From Microbulbifer sp. SAOS-129_SWC (lineage in GTDB: Bacteria > Pseudomonadota > Gammaproteobacteria > Pseudomonadales > Cellvibrionaceae), in the NCBI RefSeq assembly GCF_039696035.1, contig NZ_CP155567.1, forward strand, positions 434,001-498,000: 64,000 bases of DNA, given 5' to 3'. Under the pieces are notes generated by a model. That model was given only the letters and a program-made list of their open reading frames with translations. It did not search any database and was not told the origin of the DNA. Made by a program: the position numbers and the translations under genes. Shown here in pieces: positions 16,972 to 26,341 of this stretch; positions within the stretch are counted from its first letter, which is position 1, and every line of letters starts with the position of its first letter.

Positions 16972-18087
16972 TTATTCAACCAGCGCCTCAACCTGCTGGT
17001 CATTGAGCCCGAACAGGTACAGTGCCGCGTCCAGGCCAAAATGGCAGATCGCCTGCGGCGCCTCCAGGCGCACCTTGGGTTTCGGGTGAATGGCGATCCC
17101 CAGCGCGCCCAGGTTCAGCATCGGGATATCGTTGGCGCCGTCGCCCACCGCAATCACCCGCTGCAGCTCCAGCCCCAGCTCCTCTGCCATCTGCTCCAGC
17201 AGTGCCCGCTTGCGCTGGCCATCGACGATCGGCTCGATCACATTGCCGGTCAGGGCGCCGTCGGCGAATTCCAGCTGGTTGGCGTGCACGAAATCCACCG
17301 CCAGCTTTTCCCGCTGCAGGTAATCGGCAAAGTAGGTGAAGCCGCCGGACAGAATCGCGGTCTTGCAGCCCAGCGCGCGCAGGGCGCGCAGCAGTTCGGC
17401 GGCGCCGGGCTTGATCGGCAGCTGCGGCGCTATCTCCGCCAGCCGCGCCTCGGAAAAGCCCTGCAGCAGCGCCATGCGTTTCTTGAAGCTCTGGCGGAAA
17501 TCCAGCTCGCCGCGCATTGCCGCGGCGGTGATCTCGGCGACCTGTGAACCGATGCCGGTGATCTTGGCCAGTTCGTCGATAACCTCCGCGTCGATCAGCG
17601 TCGAGTCCATATCGAAGCCCGCCAGCTGGGGCGGCTGCTGGCTGTCGCCGCGCTGCAGCACCAGGTCGACTTCCAGCTGTTCCGCCAGTTGCAGGCAGGC
17701 GTGTTTGGCCGCCGCGAAGTTGGCCACGGCGGCATCGAGCTGGAAGCGCACGACGGTGCGCTCGCTGTGGCGGCTGAGGGTGTCGACCACGTGCACACGC
17801 CAGTCCCGCGCGGCGAAGAACGCCAGCAGCCGGCGCAGCTGTTCGAGGCTGGCGGCGGGAGAGAGCAGGGTCGCACACCAGGGCGCGCTGATCGCGGTGG
17901 GCCGTTCCGCCGGGGGCCGTGGCGCACTCGCGGCGCCCAGCTCCGCGGGGGCGACGCCGTGCCACTCGAGGCCGAGGCTGGCGCGTCCGTCGCGGACTTC
18001 CAGGTAGCGCAGCGCGGCGTCGCCGGCGGTGTGCGGAATGTCTGCCAGTGGCAGCTCGAAAGCGTGAAGTTGCGACGCGCGCTCCAT
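16972..18087 (-). CDS. serB: Phosphoserine phosphatase
   Basis: A 371-residue HAD-family SerB, the last step of serine synthesis (O-phosphoserine to serine). The N-terminal 150 residues are the regulatory/ACT-like part found in proteobacterial SerB; the catalytic core carries FDMDSTLID (nucleophile Asp), LSGGFTYFADYL, and GDGANDIPML near the C-terminus. The start at 18087 has AGGA 8 nt upstream; an in-frame ATG at 18150 adds 21 unlikely residues. It is divergent from the SMP gene, as serB and smp/ytjB are in E. coli, and close to fimX as in Pseudomonas (from memory). Confidence 0.93.
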   Translation of the reverse strand: MERASQLHAFELPLADIPHTAGDAALRYLEVRDGRASLGLEWHGVAPAELGAASAPRPPAERPTAISAPWCATLLSPAASLEQLRRLLAFFAARDWRVHVVDTLSRHSERTVVRFQLDAAVANFAAAKHACLQLAEQLEVDLVLQRGDSQQPPQLAGFDMDSTLIDAEVIDELAKITGIGSQVAEITAAAMRGELDFRQSFKKRMALLQGFSEARLAEIAPQLPIKPGAAELLRALRALGCKTAILSGGFTYFADYLQREKLAVDFVHANQLEFADGALTGNVIEPIVDGQRKRALLEQMAEELGLELQRVIAVGDGANDIPMLNLGALGIAIHPKPKVRLEAPQAICHFGLDAALYLFGLNDQQVEALVE

Positions 18088-18229
18088 ACGGCGGATCCTT
18101 GTTGCTGAATGGCCGGATTGTTGTCCCGGGTGGGACACGGGGTCGCGCATTATATCCCCCGGGGCAAACTTCGCTAAAATCCCCTGTCATTGAATACCTC
18201 GATACCGACAACAAAACGGCCGCCCGCTC

Positions 18230-19339
18230 ATGTTTGACCAGTTCCTCGCCAAAAGCCCGCGCCTCTCCCAGCTGATCGAGCGGCTGCCGTCGCGCCAGCG
18301 CCAGCAGTTGCTGGCGGCGCTGATCTGGCTGTCGCTGGCGGCTTTCTGCGCGGTGGCGCTCGGCCACTACGCCAGCCAGCAGCGCGCCGCGGCGATTGCC
18401 CGCGATCGCGCCGAGGCGCAGGCAGCGGCCACCTTCCTCGCCGGGCAGAGCCTCGATCGCATCGTCGCCGGTGACCGCATCAGCCTGCAGATGCTGGCCC
18501 AGCAGCTGTTGGAGCTGCCGGCGGTGACCGGGGTCACGGTGCAGGATGTGGAATCCAACCCGCTGGCCCAGGCGGGTGACCTGGAGCGCGGCGAGTCGGT
18601 GACGGCACCGGTGGTGCTGCACGACAGCCTCGCCGGCAGCGTCACCGTCAATCTGCAGCCCGGCCGCGATCAGGGCTACCCCTGGGGCAGCCTGCTGCTG
18701 AGCCTGGTGTTCGCGCTGCCATTCAGCGCCGCCGCCGCGCTGGCCGCGGGCAGCGGCGGCGCGCGGCGACGCGTGCCGGTAATGCAGCAGGCGCCGGCGG
18801 CGCGAGCGGCGCCGCAACCCGAGCGCGAGCCTGAACCGGAGGTGCGCGTGGGGCTCTACCTGCGCCCGCTGAACTGGGCCCAGCTGGGTAACCAGTTGAG
18901 CCGCAGCGCACTGGACAAGCTGCAGGCGGATCTGGACGCGCGCCTGCAGTTGCTGGCGCGCATCTACGACGGGCGCCCGCTGAAGCACGCCGGGCCCCAG
19001 CGTGGCCTCGGCTTCTGTGGCGGCGATGCGGCATTCCGCGCGGTCTGCTGTGGCCTGCTGCTGCGCGAGCTGCAAAGCGGCAGCCGCGCCGCCGGCCTGC
19101 AGCTGGGGGTGGCGGTGGTGCCAGCGCAGACCGGCGACTTCGACTTCAGCGGCGAACTGCTGCTGTCGCAGGGGCGCGGCCTGTCCCTGCACGCGGAGCT
19201 GCTCGAAGACCCCGCCCTCGATGGCCGCATCGAACGCTACCCGACTGCCTGGGGCGCGGAGGTCAGTGGTCTCGACGGTCCCTATCAAAAGCTGCTCGAC
19301 AACCAGCTGCAGCAGCTGCGCAACGCCCAGCCCGCCTGA
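18230..19339 (+). CDS. AhpA/YtjB (SMP) family inner-membrane protein
   Basis: A 369-residue protein with a membrane segment at about 28-47, a periplasmic domain of about 90 residues, a second segment at about 145-170 and a cytoplasmic C-terminal domain (about 205-365). This is the architecture of the SMP/YtjB (AhpA) family, whose gene is typically divergent from serB, as here. Function is poorly known; a link to haemolysin activity regulation has been reported for AhpA. An Ala/Arg-rich linker joins the second segment to the C-terminal domain. An inverted repeat follows the stop (about 19358-19377) without a T-run. Confidence 0.75.
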   Translation: MFDQFLAKSPRLSQLIERLPSRQRQQLLAALIWLSLAAFCAVALGHYASQQRAAAIARDRAEAQAAATFLAGQSLDRIVAGDRISLQMLAQQLLELPAVTGVTVQDVESNPLAQAGDLERGESVTAPVVLHDSLAGSVTVNLQPGRDQGYPWGSLLLSLVFALPFSAAAALAAGSGGARRRVPVMQQAPAARAAPQPEREPEPEVRVGLYLRPLNWAQLGNQLSRSALDKLQADLDARLQLLARIYDGRPLKHAGPQRGLGFCGGDAAFRAVCCGLLLRELQSGSRAAGLQLGVAVVPAQTGDFDFSGELLLSQGRGLSLHAELLEDPALDGRIERYPTAWGAEVSGLDGPYQKLLDNQLQQLRNAQPA

Positions 19340-19410
19340 CGCATCCGCTAATGCCGTGACCGGAGGTCTCCGTCCGGTCGGTCACAGCGGCGCTCACACC
19401 CTTGCTTTAC

Positions 19411-19428
19411 GTTTACGTTAACGTAAAC
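19411..19428. promoter_or_regulatory. LiuR-type operator (perfect 18-bp palindrome)
   Basis: GTTTACGTTAACGTAAAC is a perfect 18-bp palindrome 36 bp before liuR. It overlaps a promoter made of TTTACG (19412-19417) and TAGGCT (19435-19440) with a 17-bp spacer, the spacer-binding arrangement typical of MerR-family regulators. The ACGTTAACGT core resembles the site assigned to LiuR in gammaproteobacteria (from memory). Autoregulation and control of the liu operon are expected. Confidence 0.75.
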
Positions 19429-19440
19429 CTTTGCTAGGCT
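19412..19440 (+). promoter_or_regulatory. liu operon promoter
   Basis: -35 TTTACG at 19412-19417 and -10 TAGGCT at 19435-19440, 17-bp spacer, mostly inside the LiuR palindrome. Confidence 0.5.
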
Positions 19441-19463
19441 TCTTCGCGTCCAGAGGAAGTCCT

Positions 19464-19871
19464 ATGAAACCCGAAGCCAGTACCGTTGAACCCGACAGTT
19501 ACAGTATTTCCGAGCTGTCGCGGGAGTTTGACATTACCACCCGCACCATCCGCTTTTACGAGGACAAGGGCCTGCTGAGCCCCGCGCGCCGCGGCCAGAC
19601 CCGCGTCTACAGCCCGGAGGACCGGGTGCGCCTGAAGCTGATCCTGCGCGGCAAACGGCTGGGTTTCTCGCTCGACGAGAGCCGCGACATCATCGACATG
19701 TACGACCCGACCCACGGCAACGTGGAGCAACTGCAGCGGCTGCTGGACACCATCGAACAGAAGCGCGCGCAGCTGAACCAACAGCTGCGCGATATCCAGA
19801 GCCTGATGGGGGAGCTGGATGAGGCCGAGGTGCGCGCCCGTGCCGCGCTCGAACAGGACGCCCGCAACTGA
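19464..19871 (+). CDS. liuR: MerR-family regulator of leucine/isovalerate degradation
   Basis: A 135-residue MerR-family protein: N-terminal winged helix (YSISELSREFDITTRTIRFYEDKGLL, about 12-37), Arg/Tyr-rich wing, and a coiled-coil dimer helix (about 80-130). It has no metal-binding cysteines. Position at the head of liuABCDE and a palindromic operator directly upstream identify it as LiuR, which responds to branched-chain catabolites. The ATG at 19464 has GAGGA 6 nt upstream; an earlier in-frame ATG at 19431 falls inside the promoter. Confidence 0.9.
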   Translation: MKPEASTVEPDSYSISELSREFDITTRTIRFYEDKGLLSPARRGQTRVYSPEDRVRLKLILRGKRLGFSLDESRDIIDMYDPTHGNVEQLQRLLDTIEQKRAQLNQQLRDIQSLMGELDEAEVRARAALEQDARN

Positions 19872-19957
19872 CTTGCGAAGGTCCCGCTGGCGGGGCCATC
19901 CCGAAACCCGAAACAGTGCCGCGAGGCCACTGAGAGAAAACGAGTAACGGAATTGCT

Positions 19958-21127
19958 ATGAATACCTCCTACCGCACTCTGAACTTTGGTCTCGGCGAAG
20001 AGATCGACATGCTGCGCGACATGGTCCACAAATTCTGTCAGGCAGAACTGGCGCCGCGCGCGGCGCAGATCGACGAGGACAACCTGTTCCCCGCCGACAT
20101 GTGGAAAAAATTCGGCGAGCTGGGCCTGCTGGGGATGACAGTCGAAGAAGAGTTCGGCGGTTCCAACATGGGCTATCTGGCCCATGCGGTGGCGATGGAG
20201 GAAATCTCCCGCGCGTCCGCTTCCGTGGGCCTGTCCTACGGTGCCCACTCCAACCTGTGTGTAAACCAGCTGCGCAAGAACGGCACCCCGGAACAGAAGG
20301 CCAGGTACCTGCCCAAGCTGTGTTCCGGCGAGCACGTCGGCGCGCTGGCGATGAGTGAGCCGAACTCCGGTTCCGACGTGGTCAGCCTGCAGCTGAAGGC
20401 GGAAAAAAAGGGTGACCGCTTTGTGCTGAACGGCAACAAGATGTGGATCACCAACGGCCCCGACGCCGATACCTATGTCATTTACGCGCGCACCGAGCCG
20501 GGCATCAGCTCCGGCGGCATCACCGCGTTTATCGTCGAGCGCGGCTTCAAGGGTTTCAGCCAGGCGCAGAAACTCGACAAGCTGGGTATGCGCGGCTCCA
20601 ACACCTGTGAGCTGGTGTTCGAGGACTGTGAAGTGCCGGAGGAGAATATTCTCGGCGAACTGAACGGCGGCGTGCGCGTGTTGATGAGCGGTCTCGACTA
20701 CGAGCGCACCATTCTGTCCGGTGGCCCGGTGGGGATCATGCAGGCGTGTCTGGACGTGGTGGTGCCCTACGTGCACGAGCGCAAGCAGTTCGGTCGCGCG
20801 ATCGGCGAATTCCAGCTGATGCAGGGCAAGATCGCCGACATGTACGCCGACCTGAACGCCAGCCGCGCCTATCTGTACGCGGTGGCCCGCGCCTGCGATC
20901 GCGGCGAGGACTCGCGCAAGGATTCCGCCGCGGTGATCCTGTTTACCGCCGAGCGCGCCACGCAGATGGCCCTGCAGGCGATCCAGACCCTGGGTGGCAA
21001 CGGCTATATCAACGAGTACTCCACCGGGCGCCTGCTGCGCGATGCCAAGCTGTATGAAATCGGCGCCGGCACTTCCGAGATCCGCCGCATGCTGATCGGC
21101 CGCGAGCTGTTCAACGAAACCCGCTGA
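19958..21127 (+). CDS. liuA: Isovaleryl-CoA dehydrogenase
   Basis: A 389-residue FAD-dependent acyl-CoA dehydrogenase that oxidises isovaleryl-CoA to 3-methylcrotonyl-CoA in leucine breakdown. It has the three-domain ACAD fold with the FAD motif [13 protein letters not shown] and [29 protein letters not shown], and the C-terminal [17 protein letters not shown] and [19 protein letters not shown]. Length is normal. It is 86 bp after liuR, the first enzyme gene of the operon. Confidence 0.95.
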   Translation: MNTSYRTLNFGLGEEIDMLRDMVHKFCQAELAPRAAQIDEDNLFPADMWKKFGELGLLGMTVEEEFGGSNMGYLAHAVAMEEISRASASVGLSYGAHSNLCVNQLRKNGTPEQKARYLPKLCSGEHVGALAMSEPNSGSDVVSLQLKAEKKGDRFVLNGNKMWITNGPDADTYVIYARTEPGISSGGITAFIVERGFKGFSQAQKLDKLGMRGSNTCELVFEDCEVPEENILGELNGGVRVLMSGLDYERTILSGGPVGIMQACLDVVVPYVHERKQFGRAIGEFQLMQGKIADMYADLNASRAYLYAVARACDRGEDSRKDSAAVILFTAERATQMALQAIQTLGGNGYINEYSTGRLLRDAKLYEIGAGTSEIRRMLIGRELFNETR

Positions 21128-21357
21128 GGGACTTTGTAGATGGGTTTGTGGCGGCCCTGCTACCGGTGTGGATTTGCAGGACACGCCGCGAATTCCCATC
21201 TGACCGCCAGGGATGGCGGGAATGCAGATTTTGCAGGAGCAAAAATCTGCCATGGGGGCTCTGCAAAGCATCCTGTTTTTGAAGCCCCTGCAAACCAAAC
21301 CCGGCATCAGCGCCTTCGCATTTAAGCGGCGAGCGCGAATCAACTTCGTAAGATTTT
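21128..21357. repeat. Structured intergenic element between liuA and liuB
   Basis: A 230-bp gap with nested hairpins: CCGCCA/TGGCGG (21204-21209 with 21214-21219, loop GGGA) and a longer GCAGATTTTGC/GCAAAAATCTGC (21224-21234 with 21239-21250, loop AGGA). A CATGGGGGCTCTGCA segment follows and recurs with two changes in the liuD-liuE gap. No T-run, so not a standard terminator; probably a REP-like repeat. Confidence 0.55.
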
Positions 21358-22965
21358 ATGAACCAGATTCAGAGCAAGATTAATACCCGCGACGCGGCCT
21401 TCGCCGAAAACCGCGAACAGATGGAAAAACTGGTCGCCGACCTGCGCGAAAAAGTGCAGAAGATTTCCCTCGGCGGTAGCGAGCGCGCGCGGGAAAAACA
21501 CGTCGCGCGGGGCAAGCTGCTGCCGCGCGAGCGCATCGATGCGCTGCTCGACCCCGGCAGTCCGTTCCTGGAGTTCTCCCAGCTCGCGGCCTACGAGGTC
21601 TACGGTGAGGATGTGCCGGCGGCCGGTATCATCACCGGTATCGGCACCGTGTCCGGCCAGCCGTCCGTGATCGTGGCCAACGACGCCACGGTGAAGGGCG
21701 GGACCTACTACCCGCTGACGGTGAAAAAACACCTGCGCGCCCAGGCCATTGCCGAGCAGAACAACCTGCCATGCATTTACCTGGTGGATTCCGGTGGTGC
21801 CAACCTGCCGCGCCAGGACGATGTGTTCCCGGACCGTGAGCACTTCGGGCGCATCTTCTTCAACCAGGCCAACCTGTCGGCGCAGAATATCCCGCAGATT
21901 GCCGTGGTCATGGGCAGCTGTACTGCCGGCGGCGCCTATGTGCCGGCGATGGCGGATGAATCCATCATGGTCAAGGAACAGGCCACCATCTTCCTGGCCG
22001 GCCCGCCGCTGGTGAAGGCGGCCACCGGTGAAGAGGTGTCGGCGGAAGAGCTGGGCGGTGCCGAGGTGCACTGCCGCACATCGGGGGTGTCCGACCACTT
22101 CGCCAACAACGATGTGCATGCGCTGCAGCTGGCGCGTCGCTCGGTGGCGCGGTTGAACCGGGTCAAGAATCCCGGCCTGCGGCTGGAAAAGCCAATCGAG
22201 CCGATCTTCGCGCCGGACGATATTTACGGTGTGGTGCCGAAGGATTCGCGTCAGCCGTTTGATGTGCGCGAGATTATCGCGCGCACCGTCGACGGCTCCG
22301 AATTTGATGAATTCAAGGCGCTTTACGGCACCACGCTGGTGACCGGCTTCGCGCGCATCCACGGCTACCCGGTGGGTATCGTCGCCAACAACGGCATCCT
22401 GTTCGCCGAGAGCGCACAAAAAGGCGCGCACTTTATCGAGCTGTGCGCGCAGCGCAATATCCCGCTGGTATTCCTGCAGAACATCACCGGCTTTATGGTC
22501 GGCAAGCAGTACGAGGCCGGGGGCATCGCCAAGCACGGCGCCAAAATGGTGACCGCGGTGGCCACCGCCAAGGTCCCCAAGATCACCATCCTGATCGGTG
22601 GTTCCTTCGGTGCCGGCAACTACGGTATGTGTGGCCGTGCCTACGACCCTAACTTCCTGTTCATGTGGCCCAATGCGCGCATCTCGGTGATGGGCGGTGA
22701 GCAGGCTGCCGGCGTGCTGGCGCAGGTCAAGCGCGACCAGATGGAAGCCCGGGGTGAATCGTGGAGCGCCGAAGACGAGCAGGCATTCAAACAGCCAATC
22801 GTCGACGACTACGAACACCAGGGCCACCCCTACTACGCCTCGGCGCGCCTGTGGGACGACGGCGTCATCGATCCGGCCGACACCCGCAAGGTCCTCGGCC
22901 TGTGCCTGGCCGCGGCGACCCACAAGGAACCGCAAGAGACCAGGTTCGGCGTGTTCCGCATGTAA
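21358..22965 (+). CDS. liuB: 3-methylcrotonyl-CoA carboxylase, carboxyltransferase (beta) subunit
   Basis: A 535-residue carboxyltransferase that moves CO2 from carboxybiotin on LiuD to 3-methylcrotonyl-CoA, giving 3-methylglutaconyl-CoA. Crotonase-like halves are seen: [41 protein letters not shown] with the AGGAY oxyanion element, and in the second half [20 protein letters not shown] and [16 protein letters not shown]. Normal length. It forms a complex with the biotinylated alpha subunit encoded two genes downstream. Confidence 0.95.
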   Translation: MNQIQSKINTRDAAFAENREQMEKLVADLREKVQKISLGGSERAREKHVARGKLLPRERIDALLDPGSPFLEFSQLAAYEVYGEDVPAAGIITGIGTVSGQPSVIVANDATVKGGTYYPLTVKKHLRAQAIAEQNNLPCIYLVDSGGANLPRQDDVFPDREHFGRIFFNQANLSAQNIPQIAVVMGSCTAGGAYVPAMADESIMVKEQATIFLAGPPLVKAATGEEVSAEELGGAEVHCRTSGVSDHFANNDVHALQLARRSVARLNRVKNPGLRLEKPIEPIFAPDDIYGVVPKDSRQPFDVREIIARTVDGSEFDEFKALYGTTLVTGFARIHGYPVGIVANNGILFAESAQKGAHFIELCAQRNIPLVFLQNITGFMVGKQYEAGGIAKHGAKMVTAVATAKVPKITILIGGSFGAGNYGMCGRAYDPNFLFMWPNARISVMGGEQAAGVLAQVKRDQMEARGESWSAEDEQAFKQPIVDDYEHQGHPYYASARLWDDGVIDPADTRKVLGLCLAAATHKEPQETRFGVFRM

Positions 22966-23037
22966 CACGGGACAGCCGCGGCGACAGAAAACTGGTGTAG
23001 GGTGAGCCCTGCGAAGTCACCCAACAAGGAATTGAAT

Positions 23038-23835
23038 ATGAGCGACAAACTGCACTGCGAACTCGACAGCGAAGGCGTGGCCACGGTCACCCTGAACCGC
23101 CCGGAAGTGCACAACGCCTTTGACGACGAGCTGATTCGCGAGCTGGGCGAGACCTTCGACAGCCTGTCGCAGAACCCGGCGGTGCGTGCACTGGTGCTGG
23201 CCTCCAACGGCAAGAACTTCTCCGCCGGCGCCGACCTGAACTGGATGAAGCGCATGGCCAGCTATTCCGAAGACGAAAACCGCGGTGATGCCGCCGCGCT
23301 GGCCGCGATGCTGTACAAGCTGGACACCTTCCCCGCGCCGACCATCGCGCGGGTGCAGGGTGCGGCTTTCGGCGGCGCGGTCGGTCTGGTCAGCTGCTGC
23401 GATATCGCCGTGGCCAGCGAGCGCGCCAGCTTCTGCCTGTCGGAAGTGAAGATCGGCCTGCTGCCGGCGACCATCAGCCCGTATGTGATCAACGCGGTCG
23501 GCACACGCCACGCGCGCCGCTATTTCGTCACTGCCGAACGCTTCTCGGCCGAGCGCGCGCGCGAAATCGGCCTGGTGTCGGAAGTCTGCCCCGAGGGCGA
23601 GCTGGACCTGACGGTACAGAAACTGGTGAACACGATCGTCGACAACGGCCCGCGCGCCGTAGCCATGGCCAAGCAGTTGGCCATGTCGATGTCCAACCGG
23701 GTGATCAACGAGGAATTGCAGGGCCAGACCAGTGCCCTGATCGCTGCCGTACGCGTGTCTCCGGAAGGTCAGGAAGGGCTGAGCGCATTTCTGGAAAAGC
23801 GCGCCCCCAGCTGGATGAAAAGCGGTAACGAATAG
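23038..23835 (+). CDS. liuC: Methylglutaconyl-CoA hydratase (enoyl-CoA hydratase family)
   Basis: A 265-residue crotonase-family hydratase converting 3-methylglutaconyl-CoA to HMG-CoA. SAGADLNWMK and GAAFGGAVGLVSCCD carry the oxyanion-hole pattern, and SEVKIGLLPATISPYV the active-site region. ATG at 23038 has AAGGA about 7 nt upstream; an upstream in-frame ATG at 23002 lies in a small hairpin region (GGGTGA/TCACCC). It is 72 bp after liuB. Confidence 0.93.
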   Translation: MSDKLHCELDSEGVATVTLNRPEVHNAFDDELIRELGETFDSLSQNPAVRALVLASNGKNFSAGADLNWMKRMASYSEDENRGDAAALAAMLYKLDTFPAPTIARVQGAAFGGAVGLVSCCDIAVASERASFCLSEVKIGLLPATISPYVINAVGTRHARRYFVTAERFSAERAREIGLVSEVCPEGELDLTVQKLVNTIVDNGPRAVAMAKQLAMSMSNRVINEELQGQTSALIAAVRVSPEGQEGLSAFLEKRAPSWMKSGNE

Positions 23836-23847
23836 CGTTATTGCATG

Positions 23848-23927
23848 CGTAGGGTGGGCAAGGGCGCGCAGCGACATGTCCATCGCCCGGCGGTGTGATG
23901 GGCTCGCTGCGCTTTGCCCATGCTACG
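23848..23927. repeat. Inverted repeat in the liuC-liuD gap
   Basis: An imperfect long stem: left arm begins CGTAGGGTGGGCAAGGGCG (about 23848-23874), right arm ends TTTGCCCATGCTACG (23904-23927). The CGTAGGGTGGGC motif is a common bacterial intergenic repeat motif and related versions occur at 25970 and 26293. Confidence 0.6.
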
Positions 23928-23972
23928 TAACTTGAAGCTTCTGAGCTGTCTGCAGAAATTAAAGAGCCAACC

Positions 23973-25955
23973 ATGATTCGTAAACTGTTAATTGCCAACC
24001 GCGGCGAAATCGCTTGCCGCGTTATCCGCACCGCCCGCCGCCTCGGCGTGGCCACCGTGGCGGTTTACTCGGATGCCGATGCCGACGCGCTGCATGTGCA
24101 GCTCGCCGATGAGGCGGTGCGTCTCGGCCCGGCACCGGCAAAAGACTCCTACCTGGATATCGACAAGGTGATTGCCGCGGCGCAGCAGACCGGCGCCGAC
24201 GCCGTTCACCCCGGCTACGGCTTCCTGTCGGAAAACGCGGGCTTCTGCCGCGCCTGTGACCAGGCCGGCATTATTTTTGTCGGTCCGCCCGTCGGTGCCA
24301 TCGAGGCGATGGGCTCCAAGTCTGCCGCCAAGCGCATCATGGAAGACGCCGGCGTGCCGCTGGTACCCGGCTATCACGGCACCAACCAGAACGCGGACAT
24401 CCTCGAGGGCCACGCGCAGCGCATCGGCTACCCGGTGTTGCTGAAGGCGGCGGCCGGCGGCGGCGGCAAGGGCATGCGCCGGGTCGACCGCGAAGAAGAC
24501 TTTCACAGCGCCCTGGAGGCCGCCAAGCGCGAAGCGCAGAACGCCTTTAGCGACGACCTGATGTTGATCGAGCGCTATGTGGTCAACCCGCGCCACGTGG
24601 AAATCCAGGTGTTCTGCGACAACAAGGGCGGCGGTGTCTATCTGTTCGAGCGCGACTGTTCGGTACAGCGCCGTCACCAGAAGGTGGTAGAAGAGGCACC
24701 GGCGCCGGGCATGACCGAAGAGCTGCGTGCGCGTATGGGTGAGGCCGCGCTGCGCGCCGCCCACGCGATCGGCTATGTCGGTGCCGGCACGGTGGAATTC
24801 CTGCTCGATGCCAACGGCGCCTTCTATTTCATGGAAATGAACACCCGCCTGCAGGTGGAGCACCCGGTCACCGAGATGATTACCGGCCAGGACCTGGTGG
24901 CCTGGCAGCTGGCAGTGGCCGCCGGTGATCCGCTGCCGCTACAGCAGGAAGACCTGAGCATTTCCGGCCACGCCTTCGAGGTGCGCATCTACGCCGAGGA
25001 TCCGGACAACGACTTCCTGCCGGCCACCGGCACCCTGGTGCGCCACCGCCCGCCGCAACAGAGTGAATCCGTGCGTGTCGACACCGGTGTACAGAGCGGC
25101 GACGAGATCAGCGTGCACTACGACCCGATGATCGCCAAGCTGATCTGCCACGGCCGCACCCGCAGAGAGGCACTGGCAAAGCTCGACCGGGCGCTGCAGC
25201 AGTACCAGATTGCCGGCGTGCGCCACAATATCGAGTTTCTGCACCGGGTGATCAATCACAAGGCGTTTGTCCGCGGCCAGGTTTCCACGCATTTCATCGA
25301 GGATTACGAGGGCGAGGTCCTGCAACAGGAGCAGGAACTGACCCCGCTGAAATGCGCGGCCATCGCCGGCTATCTGCACGCGCGCGAAACCCGCGACCTG
25401 CGCGCCGCGGCGCCGGCGGCGGACGCGTACTCGCCCTGGCACGACGGCGATAACTGGCGCTCCGGCCTGGTGGCGATGCGCCGCCACACCATCGACTACC
25501 GCGGCAAGCACGCCGATATCCGGTTCAGTGCGGACGGCGGCAGTGTGCGCTGGCAGTGCGGCGACATGGCCGGCGAGATCCGTGTGCTGCCCGCTGGCGA
25601 GCTGGCACTGGTGGATGGCCGCCGGGTGAATTTCTCCAGTGTGGATACTGCCGACGGCGGCGCCGTGTTTATCGACGGCACCCAGGTGGAATTCAAGGTG
25701 CTGCCGCCGGATATCGGCGAAAGTGCCGACAGTGCCCACGGCCTCGAAGCGCCGATGAACGGCACCATTGTCGCGCTGCTGGTGGAGCCGGGTGCGGCGG
25801 TGGAGCAAGACCAGCCGCTGCTGGTGATGGAGGCGATGAAGATGGAGCACACCCTGCGCGCCCCCGCCGCCGGTACTGTACAGCAGTTTTTCTGCGCCGC
25901 CGGTGAACTGGTGGATGGTGGCAGCCTGTTGATCGACTTTGTCGCTGACGAATGA
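23973..25955 (+). CDS. liuD: 3-methylcrotonyl-CoA carboxylase, biotin-carrying (alpha) subunit
   Basis: A 660-residue biotin carboxylase plus biotin-carrier protein. Biotin carboxylase occupies about 1-445 (start IRKLLIANRGEIACRVIRTA, ATP-grasp loop AAAGGGGKGMR, FMEMNTRLQVEHPVTE); a linker domain follows, and the biotinyl domain is at the C-terminus with EAMKME (modified Lys623). It needs biotin, and the biotin genes are about 9 kb downstream in this window. The start ATG is 137 bp after liuC, across a repeat element. Confidence 0.95.
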   Translation: MIRKLLIANRGEIACRVIRTARRLGVATVAVYSDADADALHVQLADEAVRLGPAPAKDSYLDIDKVIAAAQQTGADAVHPGYGFLSENAGFCRACDQAGIIFVGPPVGAIEAMGSKSAAKRIMEDAGVPLVPGYHGTNQNADILEGHAQRIGYPVLLKAAAGGGGKGMRRVDREEDFHSALEAAKREAQNAFSDDLMLIERYVVNPRHVEIQVFCDNKGGGVYLFERDCSVQRRHQKVVEEAPAPGMTEELRARMGEAALRAAHAIGYVGAGTVEFLLDANGAFYFMEMNTRLQVEHPVTEMITGQDLVAWQLAVAAGDPLPLQQEDLSISGHAFEVRIYAEDPDNDFLPATGTLVRHRPPQQSESVRVDTGVQSGDEISVHYDPMIAKLICHGRTRREALAKLDRALQQYQIAGVRHNIEFLHRVINHKAFVRGQVSTHFIEDYEGEVLQQEQELTPLKCAAIAGYLHARETRDLRAAAPAADAYSPWHDGDNWRSGLVAMRRHTIDYRGKHADIRFSADGGSVRWQCGDMAGEIRVLPAGELALVDGRRVNFSSVDTADGGAVFIDGTQVEFKVLPPDIGESADSAHGLEAPMNGTIVALLVEPGAAVEQDQPLLVMEAMKMEHTLRAPAAGTVQQFFCAAGELVDGGSLLIDFVADE

Positions 25956-26341
25956 AGAAAAGAGCCCCCGTAGGGTGCGCTGCGCGCACCGGCAGGACTT
26001 GATCGCAGTGACGTTCAATTAAGTTGTTCAGTGGCGGTACCGCTACCGGGTGCAGCTTTGTGAGACACGGGCTAGGCGCCCCCCCTAAACCCATCCCTGG
26101 GGGCTCTGCACCGGTATCCATGCCGGTGAAGGTCTCACAAAGCTGCACCCGGTATCGGCACCTTTGCGGAGGGTAACGTTGGGTGAACGGCATCAGACGA
26201 CCCACCGGCTGTTTTCGGTGCGCACGGCGCACCCTACGTGAACTCGAAAATTACCCGGACTTGGGAAATACCCGGATTTGAGAAATTTCCACGCAGGGTG
26301 CGCGGCGCGCATCCTGCATTGCGATGAATAGAGATACTGCT
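25956..26341. repeat. Nested inverted-repeat element in the liuD-liuE gap
   Basis: A 386-bp gap without a gene. Outer arms: GTAGGGTGCGCTGCGCGCACC (from 25970) against an imperfect complement at 26216-26238. Inner arms: a perfect 22-bp match, 26045-26066 with 26132-26153. A CACCGG/CCGGTG hairpin sits inside (26110-26129). Downstream are two imperfect copies of an ACCCGGA-containing unit (about 26247-26283) and a near-perfect 11-bp-stem hairpin (26293-26303 with 26307-26317) just ahead of liuE. No transposase; looks like a palindromic REP/MITE-type unit. Confidence 0.7.

Noticed and set aside
17000..19288. 762-codon open frame spanning serB and the SMP gene on the minus strand
   Set aside because: It runs across two recognised genes in other frames and has low-complexity composition.
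25956..26341. Insertion sequence in the liuD-liuE gap
   Set aside because: Inverted repeats are present but there is no transposase frame and no evident target duplication.
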